Assembly (NCBI GenBank): GCA_031549535.1
Contig: JAVBPP010000052.1
Location: forward strand, 1 to 64,000
Reading direction: 5' to 3'
DNA length: 64,000 bases
Source: JAVBPP01 sp031549535
GTDB lineage: Bacteria > Bacillota > Clostridia > Oscillospirales > Acutalibacteraceae
A program made the position numbers and the translations under genes. The notes below the pieces were generated by a model, which was not told where the DNA came from, did not search any database, and was given only the letters and a program-made list of their open reading frames with translations. Positions 24,441 through 33,476 of the stretch are shown piece by piece (the stretch's first letter is position 1; every line of letters begins with the position of its first letter).

Positions 24441-25253
24441 CTACAGCGCTTTTCCAAGGCCCCAAAACACAGCGAAACACAGTGCGTTTGCCGCAACCAC
24501 ACTCGCGCCCGCCGGAATGCCAAAGCGAAAGGAGAGCACAATGCCGGCAAAAAAACAAACAATAGAAAGCAGAGCCGAAAGCAGGGTGACATTGCGAAAG
24601 CTCTTACAAACGCGCATGGCGGTGAGCGAGGGGAAGATAATCAGGCTGGAAATGAGCATGGTGCCCATGATACGCATACCCACCACGATTGTGACCGCTG
24701 TGAGCAGCGCAAGAACCGTGTTATATATCCCGACGCGCATCCCTGTGGCTTTGGCGAAGCTTTCGTCAAAGGCGAGGGAGAAAATGCGGTTATAAAACAG
24801 CAAATAAATAAATAAAACGGCAGCGGAAAGGATTACGCTGACTGTTACGTCGCGGCTGTCCATAGCCAGTACACTGCCAAACAGATAGTCCGAAACATCC
24901 GTGTTTAGGCCGGAAGTGAGCGAGGCCGCAATAACCCCCGTGGCAATCGCCGTGGAAGAAATGAGGGCGATTGCAGCGTCCCCCTTCATTTTACCGCTTT
25001 CACTGATGCGCAGCAGTAAAAACGCGGCAATAATCACAACAGGCACGGCCAGCTGCAGCGGCGCAAGGTTCATGGCCATGGCAACGCACAGGGCACCAAA
25101 GCCCACATGCGAAAGCCCGTCCCCAATCATGGAATAGCGCCGGAGCACCAGGATTACGCCGAGCAAAGCCGCGCAGAGAGAAACGAGGATGCCCACCAGA
25201 AGTGCACGGCGGATAAAGCCGTAAGAAAACAGTTCCATGAAAAGATCAATCAC
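24441..25253 (-). CDS. znuB: Zinc/manganese ABC transporter permease
   Basis: 270 residues, eight or nine membrane segments, ABC-3 family. Recognisable blocks: GDGLSHVGFGALCVAMA, ISSTAIATGVIAASLTSGLNTDVSDYLFGSVL, and VVGMRIMGTMLISSLIIFPSLTAM. It exports no substrate but forms the pore for metal import with the ATPase (25246-25962) and lipoprotein (25977-26924). Its start overlaps the ATPase gene by 8 bp. The nearby Fur-family gene suggests zinc, though ABC-3 permeases also carry manganese. Confidence 0.9.
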   Translation of the reverse strand: MIDLFMELFSYGFIRRALLVGILVSLCAALLGVILVLRRYSMIGDGLSHVGFGALCVAMAMNLAPLQLAVPVVIIAAFLLLRISESGKMKGDAAIALISSTAIATGVIAASLTSGLNTDVSDYLFGSVLAMDSRDVTVSVILSAAVLFIYLLFYNRIFSLAFDESFAKATGMRVGIYNTVLALLTAVTIVVGMRIMGTMLISSLIIFPSLTAMRVCKSFRNVTLLSALLSIVCFFAGIVLSFRFGIPAGASVVAANALCFAVFWGLGKAL

Positions 25254-25962
25254 AGCTGCAGCATCCTCTCATAAAGTGTTGGCCGATATGACTCTGTTGA
25301 TAGTCCAGCGTGCTGCCGAAAAAAGAGACACTGCGGCTTAAATGCAAAATTTTATTTGCGCTGCGTACCGCGGCATGCACATCGTGAGAGACCATGATAA
25401 CGCTCATGCCCTGCGCCCGGTTCAACTGCGCAACCAGCTCGTAAAATTCCGCGGTAACCACGGGGTCAAGCCCGGTCACCGGCTCGTCCAGCAACAGCAG
25501 CTCCTTGGCGGCGCAGAGCGCCCGCGCGAGCAAAACACGCTGCTGCTGCCCGCCGGAAAGCTCCCGGTAAGATTTGCGGCGAATAGCCTGAATGCGCAGC
25601 AGCTCCATGGCGCTCTGCGCGGCGCGCCTGTCCTCCCCGCTGTAAAACGGGTTGAACCCACCCCGGTTGAGTCGCCCGGAGCGCACCACCTCGGCCACAT
25701 GGGCGGGAAAGTCATGTTGCGCAGCGCTCTGTTGCGGCAGATAGCCTACCTGTTTGTTTGTCATGCCGGGGCAAAACCGTATCTCCCCGCTCTTTTTCGG
25801 GTGCAGTCCCAAAATGCATTTAAGCAGGCTGCTTTTGCCGGAGCCGTTCTCCCCAACCACGCATAGGAAGTCCCCTTTTTGCACAGCGAAGCTGACATCC
25901 TCCAGCGCGGCAAATTTATCATATTGCATATAGACATGGCTGCATTCTAACAGTGTTTGCAT
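25246..25962 (-). CDS. znuC: Zinc/manganese ABC transporter ATPase
   Basis: 238 residues from ATG 25962 (MQTLLECSHVYMQYDKFAALEDV), with CGGAG upstream; a second candidate, ATG 25980, overlaps the znuA stop as ATGA and would add six residues. Walker A GENGSGKSS, Q-loop YLPQQ, signature LSGGQQQRVLLARAL, Walker B LLLLDEPVTGLD and H-loop SHDVH are all intact. The central part of a zur-znuA-znuC-znuB operon. Confidence 0.92.
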   Translation of the reverse strand: MQTLLECSHVYMQYDKFAALEDVSFAVQKGDFLCVVGENGSGKSSLLKCILGLHPKKSGEIRFCPGMTNKQVGYLPQQSAAQHDFPAHVAEVVRSGRLNRGGFNPFYSGEDRRAAQSAMELLRIQAIRRKSYRELSGGQQQRVLLARALCAAKELLLLDEPVTGLDPVVTAEFYELVAQLNRAQGMSVIMVSHDVHAAVRSANKILHLSRSVSFFGSTLDYQQSHIGQHFMRGCCSCD

Positions 25963-25976
25963 GTTAACGCTCCGTT

Positions 25977-26924
25977 TCATTGGGATTGGTTTAAGGCTAC
26001 TCTTAAGTTCTCCAGATTTTGGCGCATGAGGCTTAGGTAGCTTGCTCCCGCGCGGAGTTCCTCGCGCGTGACATTGTGGCAACTGTGGAAGAGCAAAACC
26101 TGGGCTCCCGTTTCCCGCGCAATGGATTGAGCGACGCGTTCGCCGCCCAACTCCTGCCGAAAGATAACCGGAATCTCTTGACCGCGCAGTTGCGTTACAA
26201 TTTCTGCCACAGCTAAAACGCTGGGCTCCGCGTGGTCCCCGCAAGAATCAAAGGCGGCAAGGTAAGAAAGGCCGTAACGCTCCGTAAAATTCCGCAGCGC
26301 AAAGCTGCTGCCGAACACCACGGTTTTCCGCACCGCACCCTGCACAAGGCTCTGAAAATCCGCATCCAGTGCAAGAAGATCCTCTGCCAGCTCTGCCGCG
26401 TTCGTACGGTACGTTTCCGCATGCGCCTGATCTAACTCGCGCAGGCTAAGGCCAATCTGTTTGGCCATCTCCGCCGCAAAAAGCGGATTTGTCCAGATGT
26501 GCGGGTCATGTAACGATTCCTCGCATTCGTGCTCCTCATGCTCGTGCTCGTGCTCGTGTTCATGCGCGGCATCTATTTCAATGGCACAGCGTGCCGCCAA
26601 ATCCAGAATCGGAGGCAGGGTATCCAGGGAATGAAGCAGGGTATCCGACCAAAGCTCCATATGCTCGTCTATCCGGATAAATAAATCACAGTTTTGTATT
26701 TGCAGTATATCATGCGGTGTTGGCTCATAGCGGTGGCTTTCCACCCCCGGTGGCAATAACAGGCTGACCTCGCAAAAGTCCCCCGCAATCTGCCGTGCAA
26801 AATCATATTGAGCAAACAGCGTGCAAACAATCTGCGGCTTTGCCGCCTGTGAAGGCGGCCTTGTGGGCTGACAGGCGGAACATAGCAGGCACATAACCCA
26901 CAGCAAGGGCAGCAATCGTTTCAT
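25977..26924 (-). CDS. znuA: Zinc-binding ABC transporter substrate-binding lipoprotein
   Basis: 315 residues. N-terminal signal with a lipobox-like CSAC (Cys18 the likely lipid anchor, though the -3 residue is Cys rather than Leu). Cluster A-1 metal-binding fold: SHRYEPTPHDILQIQ with a ligand His, a charged His/Glu-rich loop of EHEHEHEHEEHE type (about 122-136) typical of zinc rather than manganese proteins, HIWTNPLFAAEMAKQI, and a C-terminal QELGGERVAQSIARETG. The loop is encoded by a short GTGCTC tandem repeat on the + strand. Its start overlaps the zur stop by 4 bp. Confidence 0.92.
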   Translation of the reverse strand: MKRLLPLLWVMCLLCSACQPTRPPSQAAKPQIVCTLFAQYDFARQIAGDFCEVSLLLPPGVESHRYEPTPHDILQIQNCDLFIRIDEHMELWSDTLLHSLDTLPPILDLAARCAIEIDAAHEHEHEHEHEEHECEESLHDPHIWTNPLFAAEMAKQIGLSLRELDQAHAETYRTNAAELAEDLLALDADFQSLVQGAVRKTVVFGSSFALRNFTERYGLSYLAAFDSCGDHAEPSVLAVAEIVTQLRGQEIPVIFRQELGGERVAQSIARETGAQVLLFHSCHNVTREELRAGASYLSLMRQNLENLRVALNQSQ

Positions 26925-27331
26925 TGCGTCGTCTCCTTCCCGCTACACTGCCTGCAAACGCCGTGCAGCACGGTGCGTTCCTCGCTTACAACAAAGCCGT
27001 GCTCCTGCAAAATATGGCGAAACAGGCGCTCCACGGATTCACATTCCAGGTGCAAAAGCTCCCCGCAGCGGCTGCAAAGCAAGTGATAGTGGCTGTGTTG
27101 CCCGCAGCCCTCGGCCAGCTGGTAGCAGGCTCCGCTTTCCCCCTCCGCACTGAATTTGCGCAGCTGCCCCTGCTCCAAAAGTTTTTCTAAGTGGCGGTAG
27201 ACCGTCGCCTTGCCGATGGCGTTGCCTTCGTCCTCCAACGCACGCGCGATATCCTCCGCACGCAGATGCTTACCACTGTTCCTGCGTAAAAAATCAAGCA
27301 AAATAACACCCTGCCGTGTTTGGTACCCCAT
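26921..27331 (-). CDS. zur: Fur-family transcriptional regulator, probably Zur
   Basis: 136 residues from ATG 27331 (GGGAGA upstream); an ATG at 27346 lacks a ribosome site. Winged helix with AIGKATVYRHLEKLLEQGQLRKF, then the metal region QHSHYHLLCSRCGELLHLEC and a C-terminal CRQC, giving the two CxxC pairs of the structural zinc site. Its position as first gene of znuACB argues for Zur rather than Fur or PerR. The promoter is overlapped by a 53-bp palindrome, so autoregulation is likely. Confidence 0.85.
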   Translation of the reverse strand: MGYQTRQGVILLDFLRRNSGKHLRAEDIARALEDEGNAIGKATVYRHLEKLLEQGQLRKFSAEGESGACYQLAEGCGQHSHYHLLCSRCGELLHLECESVERLFRHILQEHGFVVSEERTVLHGVCRQCSGKETTQ

Positions 27332-27343
27332 TACATTCTCTCC

Positions 27344-27396
27344 CATAGGCTCTACAATATGAAACTGATAACCGGTTTCATATTGTAGAGCCTATG
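27344..27396. promoter_or_regulatory. Large palindrome over the zur promoter (candidate Zur operator)
   Basis: 22-bp perfect inverted arms (27344-27365 and 27375-27396) around a 9-bp centre; the inner part reads ATGAAAC-N9-GTTTCAT. One arm covers the -10 box, the other lies in the leader. The size exceeds a normal Fur-family box, so it may combine two sites or form an RNA hairpin. Which regulator binds is inferred from position only. Confidence 0.7.
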
Positions 27397-27410
27397 CTTG
27401 TTTTTGTCAA
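27382..27410 (-). promoter_or_regulatory. Strong sigma-A promoter of zur-znuACB
   Basis: Minus strand TTGACA-N17-TACAAT, a near-consensus promoter, 51 bp upstream of the zur start. The -10 lies within the palindrome at 27344-27396. Confidence 0.85.
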
Positions 27411-27498
27411 CCCTCCGGAAAAAGAGATTGCCACGGCTGCACAGTTATGGTAAAATTACGCTGTATATCTTCAAAGTGGGAAAGGTTGACGTGAGCGC

Positions 27499-30189
27499 AT
27501 GCAAGCTAAAGCACAATCCACATTTTTGTTTTCCATCATCACCGCCGTATATAACGCGGAACCGTGGCTTGCCCAGACGCTGAACAGCGTGCTGGAGCAG
27601 GATATCGGCTTTGCGGAGCATGTGCAGCTGATACTGGTGAACGACGGCTCCGCTGACGGCTCCGGTGCAATTTGCGACGCTTACCAGGCGCGCTATCCGG
27701 AAAATATCGTGGTGATTCACAAAGAAAACGGTGGCGTTGCCAGCGCGCGGAATGCGGGGTTGCTGCATGCGCAAGGGGCATACTTGAATTTTCTGGATTC
27801 AGACGACAAGCTCTCTGCGGACGCACTGCGCCTTGCAGGCGATTTTTTCGCACAACACGCGGGCGAGACAGATATTGTCACGATTCCGATGCATTTTTTT
27901 GATGCAAAACAAGGAAATCATTGGCAAAACTTTAAGTTTCGCGGCGAAAGCCGGGTGGTGGATTTGCGGCAGGAATTTGAAATGCCGGTCATGACGGTTT
28001 CCGCCAGCTTTTTTACGCGGGAGTGCCTCCCCCTGCTGCATTTTGATTCCGCCCTGGTCTGCGGCGAGGATGCGCTGGTGAACCTGAAGATACTGATGAA
28101 AAAACAGACACTCGGCCTGCTTTGCGAGCCGACCTACTGGTACCGCAGGCGCAGCGTGGGAAACGATTCATTGATACAGGGGAATTATAAGAAAAAAGGG
28201 TTCTACACGGATTATTTTACCCACTTTATTTTCTTTGCGCTGGATTATGCGCAGCGAGCTTGCGCTGCGGTGCCGGCCTTTGTGCAATATACCATAATGG
28301 CCGATCTGCAATGGCGTTTTCGCGGCAAGTTGAATCTGGCTGCTGTTTTAAATGAGCGGGAACAAGCGCAATATCAGGACTATCTGCTTGCGGCAGTGCG
28401 CAGGATAGACGATGCCGTCATTCTGTGCCAGCGTAAGCTGCATATGGAAGAAAAGTGCTTTGTACTGTCTCAAAAATACGGCAAACCGCCCGAGATTGTT
28501 GCAAACGAAACCGGCGATGCGCAATACTGTTTTGGCGAAACGGTGCTGGGCAAGCTCTGCCGCATGAAAGCAAACATACATTTTTTGCGCATTGCGGACG
28601 GGCAGCTACAACTGGATGGCTTTTTTCACACACTCGCCTGCGGGTTGGAAGCACCGCAGGAGCTGTTTGTTACCGTGAATGGGCAGGAGCATTGTTTCCC
28701 TGTTCAAAAGCAAAAAGAGTTCTGTCACAACGGACAAGCACTGCGCTATGACCTGCAGTTTTGCTGCAGCGTCCCGCTGCCGCAGGGGGTGAGCGAAGTT
28801 CATCTCGGCATGGTGTTTCGTGGGATGCGCATTTTGCTGCAAAACATCAGCTACGGGAAATTTTGTCCCATTGGCCGCCTTTACCGCCGGGCATACTGCA
28901 GCATAGAGGGCTATTTGCTCACGGCAGACGATGCCGGTATTTATTTGAAAAAAAGCACCTTGTTACGTCGTGCACTGCATGAAACTGCCCTACAGGCAGA
29001 ATTGCTTTTTCACAAAAAAACGCACAACCGCAAGGCGGCGCTCTCCCGCCTGCTGCAGCAGCTGCTGCGCCCTTTTCTTTGCAAAAAAGAAATTTGGCTG
29101 TTTTCTGACCGCGCGAACAAGGCAGACGATAATGCGGAGGCTCTGTTTCGCTATGTGCAGACGCATCCGGTGCCGCATGCTTTGCCAATTTTTGTTATCA
29201 GCTCCTCCAGCCCGGATTATGCCCGCATTTCCGCAATCGGACGAGTGGCTCCGTTCCAATCCTGGAAACATAAGCTGTTATTTTTATTGGCGGCAAAAAA
29301 CATCTCCTCCCACGCGGATGATTTCGTGATTAATCCCTTTGACAGCTGGACAGTGCATGAGGCGTATCGGGATTTGCTGACCCGGCAACGCTATGTATTT
29401 TTGCAGCACGGGGTCACGCACAATGATATTTCTGGGTGGCTGAATCGCTATAAAAAAAATATTGCATTGTTTGTCACCGCCACAAATGCGGAGTATAATT
29501 CTCTTTTAGAGTATGACTATGACTATACCCCGGATAGTGTAAAACTGGTTGGATTTCCACGGTTTGATCGCCTGTACCGCGATGAAAAGCGTTATATCAC
29601 GATTATGCCCACTTGGCGGAAGTTTTTGACAGTTTCATCCGGCGGAGGGGTGCGCAGCCCGCACGACAACTTTGCAAACAGCGAGTATTTTCATTTTTAT
29701 AACGCGTTGCTTCACGATGCTCGCCTGCTCAATGCCGCGAAAGAGCACGGTTACCAAATCCGTTTTATGCCGCATCCAACCATTATACCCCGCGTAGACC
29801 TGTTTTCCCGCGGCGAGGGAGCGATTCTTTTGACTGGGCAGGAGGCTTACCGTGATATTTTCGCGCAGAGCGATTTGATTGTGACGGATTATTCCTCCAT
29901 TGCGTTTGACTTTGCCTATTTGCGCAAGCCGGTGGTCTATTCTCAATTTGATAAAGATTCGGCTTTTGATGGCTCTCATATTTTTGAAAAGGGCTATTTT
30001 GACTATGAGCGTAACGGCTTCGGCGAGGTGGTAAAGACGTTGGATGAAACGGTGGCGCTGCTGATTGCTTACATGCGCGAGGGCTGCAAGCTGCGGCCGC
30101 TTTACCGCGAACGCATTGACAGCACCTTCCCGTTTTCGGATCAAAACAACTGCGCACGTTGTTTGCAGGCAATTTTAGAGTTAAAATGA
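27499..30189 (+). CDS. Fused family 2 glycosyltransferase and CDP-glycerol glycerophosphotransferase
   Basis: 896 residues with two catalytic parts. The N-terminus (about 8-250) is a GT-A fold glycosyltransferase family 2 domain: FSIITAVYNAEPWL, LVNDGSADGSG, VASARNAG, LDSDDKL (DxD). A middle region of about 250 residues is unassigned. The C-terminus (about 530-896) matches TagF-type polyglycerophosphate transferases: FLQHGVTHNDISGW, VGFPRFDRLY, IMPTWRKF, RFMPHPTI and VTDYSSIAFDFAYLRKPVVYSQFD. Probably builds a glycerol-phosphate-containing wall or capsule polymer. It is a single gene without other teichoic-acid genes nearby. Start ATG 27499 has a rather distant AAAGG. Confidence 0.85.
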   Translation: MQAKAQSTFLFSIITAVYNAEPWLAQTLNSVLEQDIGFAEHVQLILVNDGSADGSGAICDAYQARYPENIVVIHKENGGVASARNAGLLHAQGAYLNFLDSDDKLSADALRLAGDFFAQHAGETDIVTIPMHFFDAKQGNHWQNFKFRGESRVVDLRQEFEMPVMTVSASFFTRECLPLLHFDSALVCGEDALVNLKILMKKQTLGLLCEPTYWYRRRSVGNDSLIQGNYKKKGFYTDYFTHFIFFALDYAQRACAAVPAFVQYTIMADLQWRFRGKLNLAAVLNEREQAQYQDYLLAAVRRIDDAVILCQRKLHMEEKCFVLSQKYGKPPEIVANETGDAQYCFGETVLGKLCRMKANIHFLRIADGQLQLDGFFHTLACGLEAPQELFVTVNGQEHCFPVQKQKEFCHNGQALRYDLQFCCSVPLPQGVSEVHLGMVFRGMRILLQNISYGKFCPIGRLYRRAYCSIEGYLLTADDAGIYLKKSTLLRRALHETALQAELLFHKKTHNRKAALSRLLQQLLRPFLCKKEIWLFSDRANKADDNAEALFRYVQTHPVPHALPIFVISSSSPDYARISAIGRVAPFQSWKHKLLFLLAAKNISSHADDFVINPFDSWTVHEAYRDLLTRQRYVFLQHGVTHNDISGWLNRYKKNIALFVTATNAEYNSLLEYDYDYTPDSVKLVGFPRFDRLYRDEKRYITIMPTWRKFLTVSSGGGVRSPHDNFANSEYFHFYNALLHDARLLNAAKEHGYQIRFMPHPTIIPRVDLFSRGEGAILLTGQEAYRDIFAQSDLIVTDYSSIAFDFAYLRKPVVYSQFDKDSAFDGSHIFEKGYFDYERNGFGEVVKTLDETVALLIAYMREGCKLRPLYRERIDSTFPFSDQNNCARCLQAILELK

Positions 30190-30242
30190 TATGACACAAA
30201 CAAAAGTTTCGGAATAAGTTCCTAAAAAATTTTTTTATTTTC

Positions 30243-30271
30243 GTGACTATCGGACAAAAGCGTGGTATAAT
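30243..30271 (+). promoter_or_regulatory. Probable promoter of phoH-ybeY-dgkA-era operon
   Basis: GTGACT-N17-TATAAT, with a good -10 and weaker -35, 59 bp upstream of the phoH start. Confidence 0.5.
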
Positions 30272-30330
30272 AACACATTACAATTTGATAGAAGTTAAAC
30301 TTTCTGGGAAAGGAACGCGGAGATCCATTC

Positions 30331-31299
30331 ATGTTTGAACAAGTTATTCATATTGACCGCATGGAACAGGCGGTCAGCCTTTTTGGCAGTTTTGATGAAA
30401 ATGTGCATTATATTGAAAATGAATTTGCGGTCAAGGTTATCAGCCGTGGCTCAGAGCTGAAGGTAACGGGGGAGGATGCGCAGGCGGTTTCCTTGGGTGT
30501 GCGGGCGATTAACGGTCTGCTGATGTTGGTGAATAAGGGTGAGGCGCTCAGCGAGCAAAATGTGCGCTATGTCCTCTCCATGGTGCAGGACGGCAATGAC
30601 GATAAGCTGGAACACATGTCAACCGACTGTGTTTGCATTACCTCGCGCGGTAAGCCTGTAAAACCAAAAACCCTCGGGCAGAAGAAATACGTGGAGGCCA
30701 TTCGGCAAAACACCATTACCCTCGGCGTTGGCCCTGCGGGCACAGGCAAGACCTACCTCGCCGTGGCCATGGCGGTCACCGCCTTCCGCGCCAAAGAGAT
30801 TAACCGTATTGTGCTCACCCGCCCGGCGGTGGAGGCTGGGGAGAAGCTGGGGTTTTTGCCCGGCGATTTGCAGCATAAGGTAGACCCCTATCTGCGGCCG
30901 CTGTATGACGCGTTGTTTGACATGCTCGGCGCCGAAAATTTCCAAAAGCATCAGGAACGCGGCAACATTGAGGTTGCCCCCCTTGCCTATATGCGCGGGC
31001 GTACGCTGGACGACAGCTTTATTATTTTGGACGAGGCGCAGAACACCTCCGCCGAGCAAATGAAAATGTTTTTAACCCGTCTGGGTTTTAACTCCAGAAT
31101 GGTTGTTACAGGTGATATCACGCAGATTGACCTGCCGGACGGAAAGCGGTCCGGCTTGGTTGACGCGATTAAAGTTTTAAAGAATATTGAAAATATTAGC
31201 ACAATCCGTTTCAGCGAAAAGGATGTGGTTCGGCACAGATTGGTGCAGGATATTATACGGGCATACGAAAAGAAAGAGGAGGCGCGTCAGAGAAAATGA
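30331..31299 (+). CDS. phoH: PhoH-like ATPase
   Basis: 322 residues. An N-terminal KH-like region (about 20-100) precedes the PhoH ATPase core: Walker A GPAGTGKTYLAVAMAV (around 134-149), VLTRPAVEAGEKLGFLPGDLQ, and Walker B SFIILDEAQNTS, then VVTGDITQIDLP. Family members are phosphate-starvation-linked or RNA-associated NTPases; in Firmicutes the gene almost always precedes ybeY and era, as here, pointing to ribosome or RNA processing. Its stop overlaps the ybeY start (ATGA). Confidence 0.93.
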   Translation: MFEQVIHIDRMEQAVSLFGSFDENVHYIENEFAVKVISRGSELKVTGEDAQAVSLGVRAINGLLMLVNKGEALSEQNVRYVLSMVQDGNDDKLEHMSTDCVCITSRGKPVKPKTLGQKKYVEAIRQNTITLGVGPAGTGKTYLAVAMAVTAFRAKEINRIVLTRPAVEAGEKLGFLPGDLQHKVDPYLRPLYDALFDMLGAENFQKHQERGNIEVAPLAYMRGRTLDDSFIILDEAQNTSAEQMKMFLTRLGFNSRMVVTGDITQIDLPDGKRSGLVDAIKVLKNIENISTIRFSEKDVVRHRLVQDIIRAYEKKEEARQRK

Positions 31300-31799
31300 G
31301 CAAAAAAGTAAAGGTATTGATTCGCAATGACCAAAGCGATGTTCGCATCCCCTCGGGGGTGCGTATGCTGGTGCGCCGCTGCTGCACTGCCGTTTTGGCA
31401 ATGGAAAACTTCCCGAGCGATGCGGAAATCAGCGTTCGTTTCGTGGATGATGCGCAAATCCATAAGCTCAACAAGGAATACCGGAATGTGGACAGCGAAA
31501 CGGATGTGCTCTCCTTCCCGCTGGGGAAGGACGGTGCCTATGACGCCAACCCGCAAACGGGCAGCTTACTGCTGGGCGATATTGTTATTTCTATCCCCCG
31601 CGCCGTGGAGCAGGCCGACCGCTTTGAACACTCCCTGCAGCGGGAAATTGGGTACCTAACCGTGCACTCTATGCTGCATCTGCTGGGCTATGACCATGTT
31701 AACGAGGGGCTTGACCAAGTGCGCATGCGTGAAAAGGAAGAAAGCGTTTTGACCCGCCTGGGGCTCAAGCGAAACAACAGTTATTACATGGATGAATAG
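31296..31799 (+). CDS. ybeY: Endoribonuclease YbeY (rRNA maturation factor)
   Basis: 167 residues with the zinc-binding signature H-x3-H-x5-H as HSMLHLLGYDH near the C-terminus, plus NKEYRNVDSETDVLSFP. YbeY takes part in 16S rRNA 3'-end maturation and ribosome quality control. Overlaps phoH by 4 bp. Length is usual for the family. Confidence 0.95.
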   Translation: MSKKVKVLIRNDQSDVRIPSGVRMLVRRCCTAVLAMENFPSDAEISVRFVDDAQIHKLNKEYRNVDSETDVLSFPLGKDGAYDANPQTGSLLLGDIVISIPRAVEQADRFEHSLQREIGYLTVHSMLHLLGYDHVNEGLDQVRMREKEESVLTRLGLKRNNSYYMDE

Positions 31800-31848
31800 A
31801 GTTTGAGCGAAGGCTCGTTTAATGTTCCAACGGGAAGGGTCATAAGTT

Positions 31849-32313
31849 ATGAAAGCTCTGATTCGCTCCTTTCAATATGCGTTCCGTGGCTTTGGGCACG
31901 CGCTGCGGCATGAGAGAAACATGCGCATTCACCTTGTGTGTATGCTTTACATGTACTATTTTTTGTTTTGTTTTGATTGGTTCACGCTCACCCAAACGGA
32001 TTGGGCGCTGCTATTCATCGCCAATGCGCTTGTGCTGATGTCCGAGCTTTTGAATACCGCCGTGGAGGCCACCATTGACCTCATCATCAAGCAATACGAC
32101 AAACATGCCCGTATTGCCAAAGATACGGCGGCGGCCGCGGTTTTGGTTTGCGCTCTGTTTGCGGTTGCCATCGGCGCCGTGCTGCTCTGGCAGCCGGAGG
32201 CCTTCCGTGCCCTGTATCAATACCACCTGACCCACCCTGCCATGCTCGTAGCGTTGCTTATCAGTTTTGCACTCGCGGGGTTGTTCGTGTTTCAAACACC
32301 GAAGAAGGATTGA
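31849..32313 (+). CDS. dgkA: Diacylglycerol kinase/undecaprenol kinase family protein
   Basis: 154 residues, DagK family. N-terminal SFQYAFRGFGHALRHERNMRIH, then the signature ANALVLMSELLNTAVEATIDL with the catalytic Glu residues, and KIAKDTAAAAVL-type ARIAKDTAAAAVLVCALFAVAIG. Three to four membrane helices. In Gram-positive bacteria members phosphorylate undecaprenol for wall synthesis. Lies 3 bp before era. Confidence 0.93.
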   Translation: MKALIRSFQYAFRGFGHALRHERNMRIHLVCMLYMYYFLFCFDWFTLTQTDWALLFIANALVLMSELLNTAVEATIDLIIKQYDKHARIAKDTAAAAVLVCALFAVAIGAVLLWQPEAFRALYQYHLTHPAMLVALLISFALAGLFVFQTPKKD

Positions 32314-32316
32314 CTT

Positions 32317-33240
32317 ATGCCTGAAACAAAAACCTGTTTTGCCGCGATTGTCGGCTGCCCGAATGTGGGGAAGTCCTCATTGCTCAACCGCCTGCTGGGG
32401 CAGAAGGTGGCCATTGTAACCCACCGTCCGCAAACAACGCGCACCAAAATTACAGGCGTGCTCACCCAAGGGGAGACGCAGTTTGTGTTCACTGACACCC
32501 CCGGTATGCACAAGCCCCAAACCCGTTTGGGGCAAAAGATGGTGCGCGCCGTGCGGGAAAGCCTGGATGGCGTGGACGTTTGTGTGCTGGTCACGGAGCC
32601 GTTTTTGAAAAAGGGCGATGCCTGCGAGGATGCGCCGCAAACCCTGCGCCCCGCGGAGCTGGAGCTGCTGGAACGTTTTCGAAAGGAAGCTCTTCCTGTG
32701 ATTTTGGCAATCAATAAAATTGATTTGCTGGGCTCAAAAACGGAGGTTCTGGAGCGCATACGCTTGTTTTCAGCCTGCTATCCCTTCGCCGCCGTTGTGC
32801 CCGTTTCCGCCGCAAAGGGGGATAATCTGCCCGCACTGCTTGCGGAAATTGCGCGTTTTGCCGCGCCGTCTGTGCACTATTTTCCGGAGGATTCCTTAAC
32901 CGATCAGCCCGAGCGCATACTGGCGGCGGAAATGATACGCGAAAAGCTGTTGGTTTTGATGGATCAGGAAATTCCGCACGAGAGTGCCGTTTTAATGGAA
33001 CGCATGCACGAGCGAGCGGACGGCCTTTTGGAGATGGAAGCCGTGATTTACTGCGGCAAGGAGCGCCACAAGGGCATGATCATCGGTAAACAGGGCGCGA
33101 TGCTGAAAGAAATTTCCACCCGCGCGCGCAAGGATATGGAACGCTTTTTCGGTTGTCCCGTGCATCTGCGCTGCTTTGTAAAGGTCAAAGAAGGCTGGCG
33201 CGAGAGCGAAAATTGGATCCGCGAATTCGGCTTGGATTAA
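32317..33240 (+). CDS. era: GTPase Era
   Basis: 307 residues. G1 GCPNVGKSS, switch II DTPGMHKPQTRLG, G4 NKID and a C-terminal KH domain (RHKGMIIGKQGAMLKEISTRARKDME) followed by KVKEGWRESENWIREFGLD. Binds the 3' end of 16S rRNA during 30S assembly. Conserved neighbourhood: ybeY-dgkA upstream, yqzL-recO downstream. Confidence 0.97.
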   Translation: MPETKTCFAAIVGCPNVGKSSLLNRLLGQKVAIVTHRPQTTRTKITGVLTQGETQFVFTDTPGMHKPQTRLGQKMVRAVRESLDGVDVCVLVTEPFLKKGDACEDAPQTLRPAELELLERFRKEALPVILAINKIDLLGSKTEVLERIRLFSACYPFAAVVPVSAAKGDNLPALLAEIARFAAPSVHYFPEDSLTDQPERILAAEMIREKLLVLMDQEIPHESAVLMERMHERADGLLEMEAVIYCGKERHKGMIIGKQGAMLKEISTRARKDMERFFGCPVHLRCFVKVKEGWRESENWIREFGLD

Positions 33241-33318
33241 TTTACATTTCATAAAGTGTGCGCCCTGTGTAAAAATTAGTAACACAGTGATTTGATTTTT
33301 ACAGCGGAGGACGCTACT

Positions 33319-33462
33319 ATGGATAAAGTCAGCAAACAAGAAGCTTGGGAGCAGTTTTTTCGTACCGGCGCGGTGCAGGATTATTTGTTATATAAACAAG
33401 AGTTGCCGCCGGATCGAAGTGCGCTTTCGCAGAAAAATTCATCCGGGGTGAAACCCGGGTAA
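33319..33462 (+). CDS. yqzL: YqzL-family small protein
   Basis: 47 residues (MDKVSKQEAWEQFFRTGAVQ, then DYLLYKQELP). Position between era and recO, the pattern W-x-x-F-x-x-T/RG-x-x-x-x-YLLYK and size match the YqzL proteins of Firmicutes, whose function is unknown. A ribosome site (GCGGAGG) precedes the ATG. It has a Ser/Lys/Pro-rich tail longer than I recall for the family. Confidence 0.8.
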   Translation: MDKVSKQEAWEQFFRTGAVQDYLLYKQELPPDRSALSQKNSSGVKPG

Positions 33463-33476
33463 GGAACACAAACAGC

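Noticed and set aside
26525..26570. Short tandem repeat as a CRISPR or satellite
   Set aside because: It encodes the His/Glu metal-binding loop of ZnuA in frame, a usual feature of that family.
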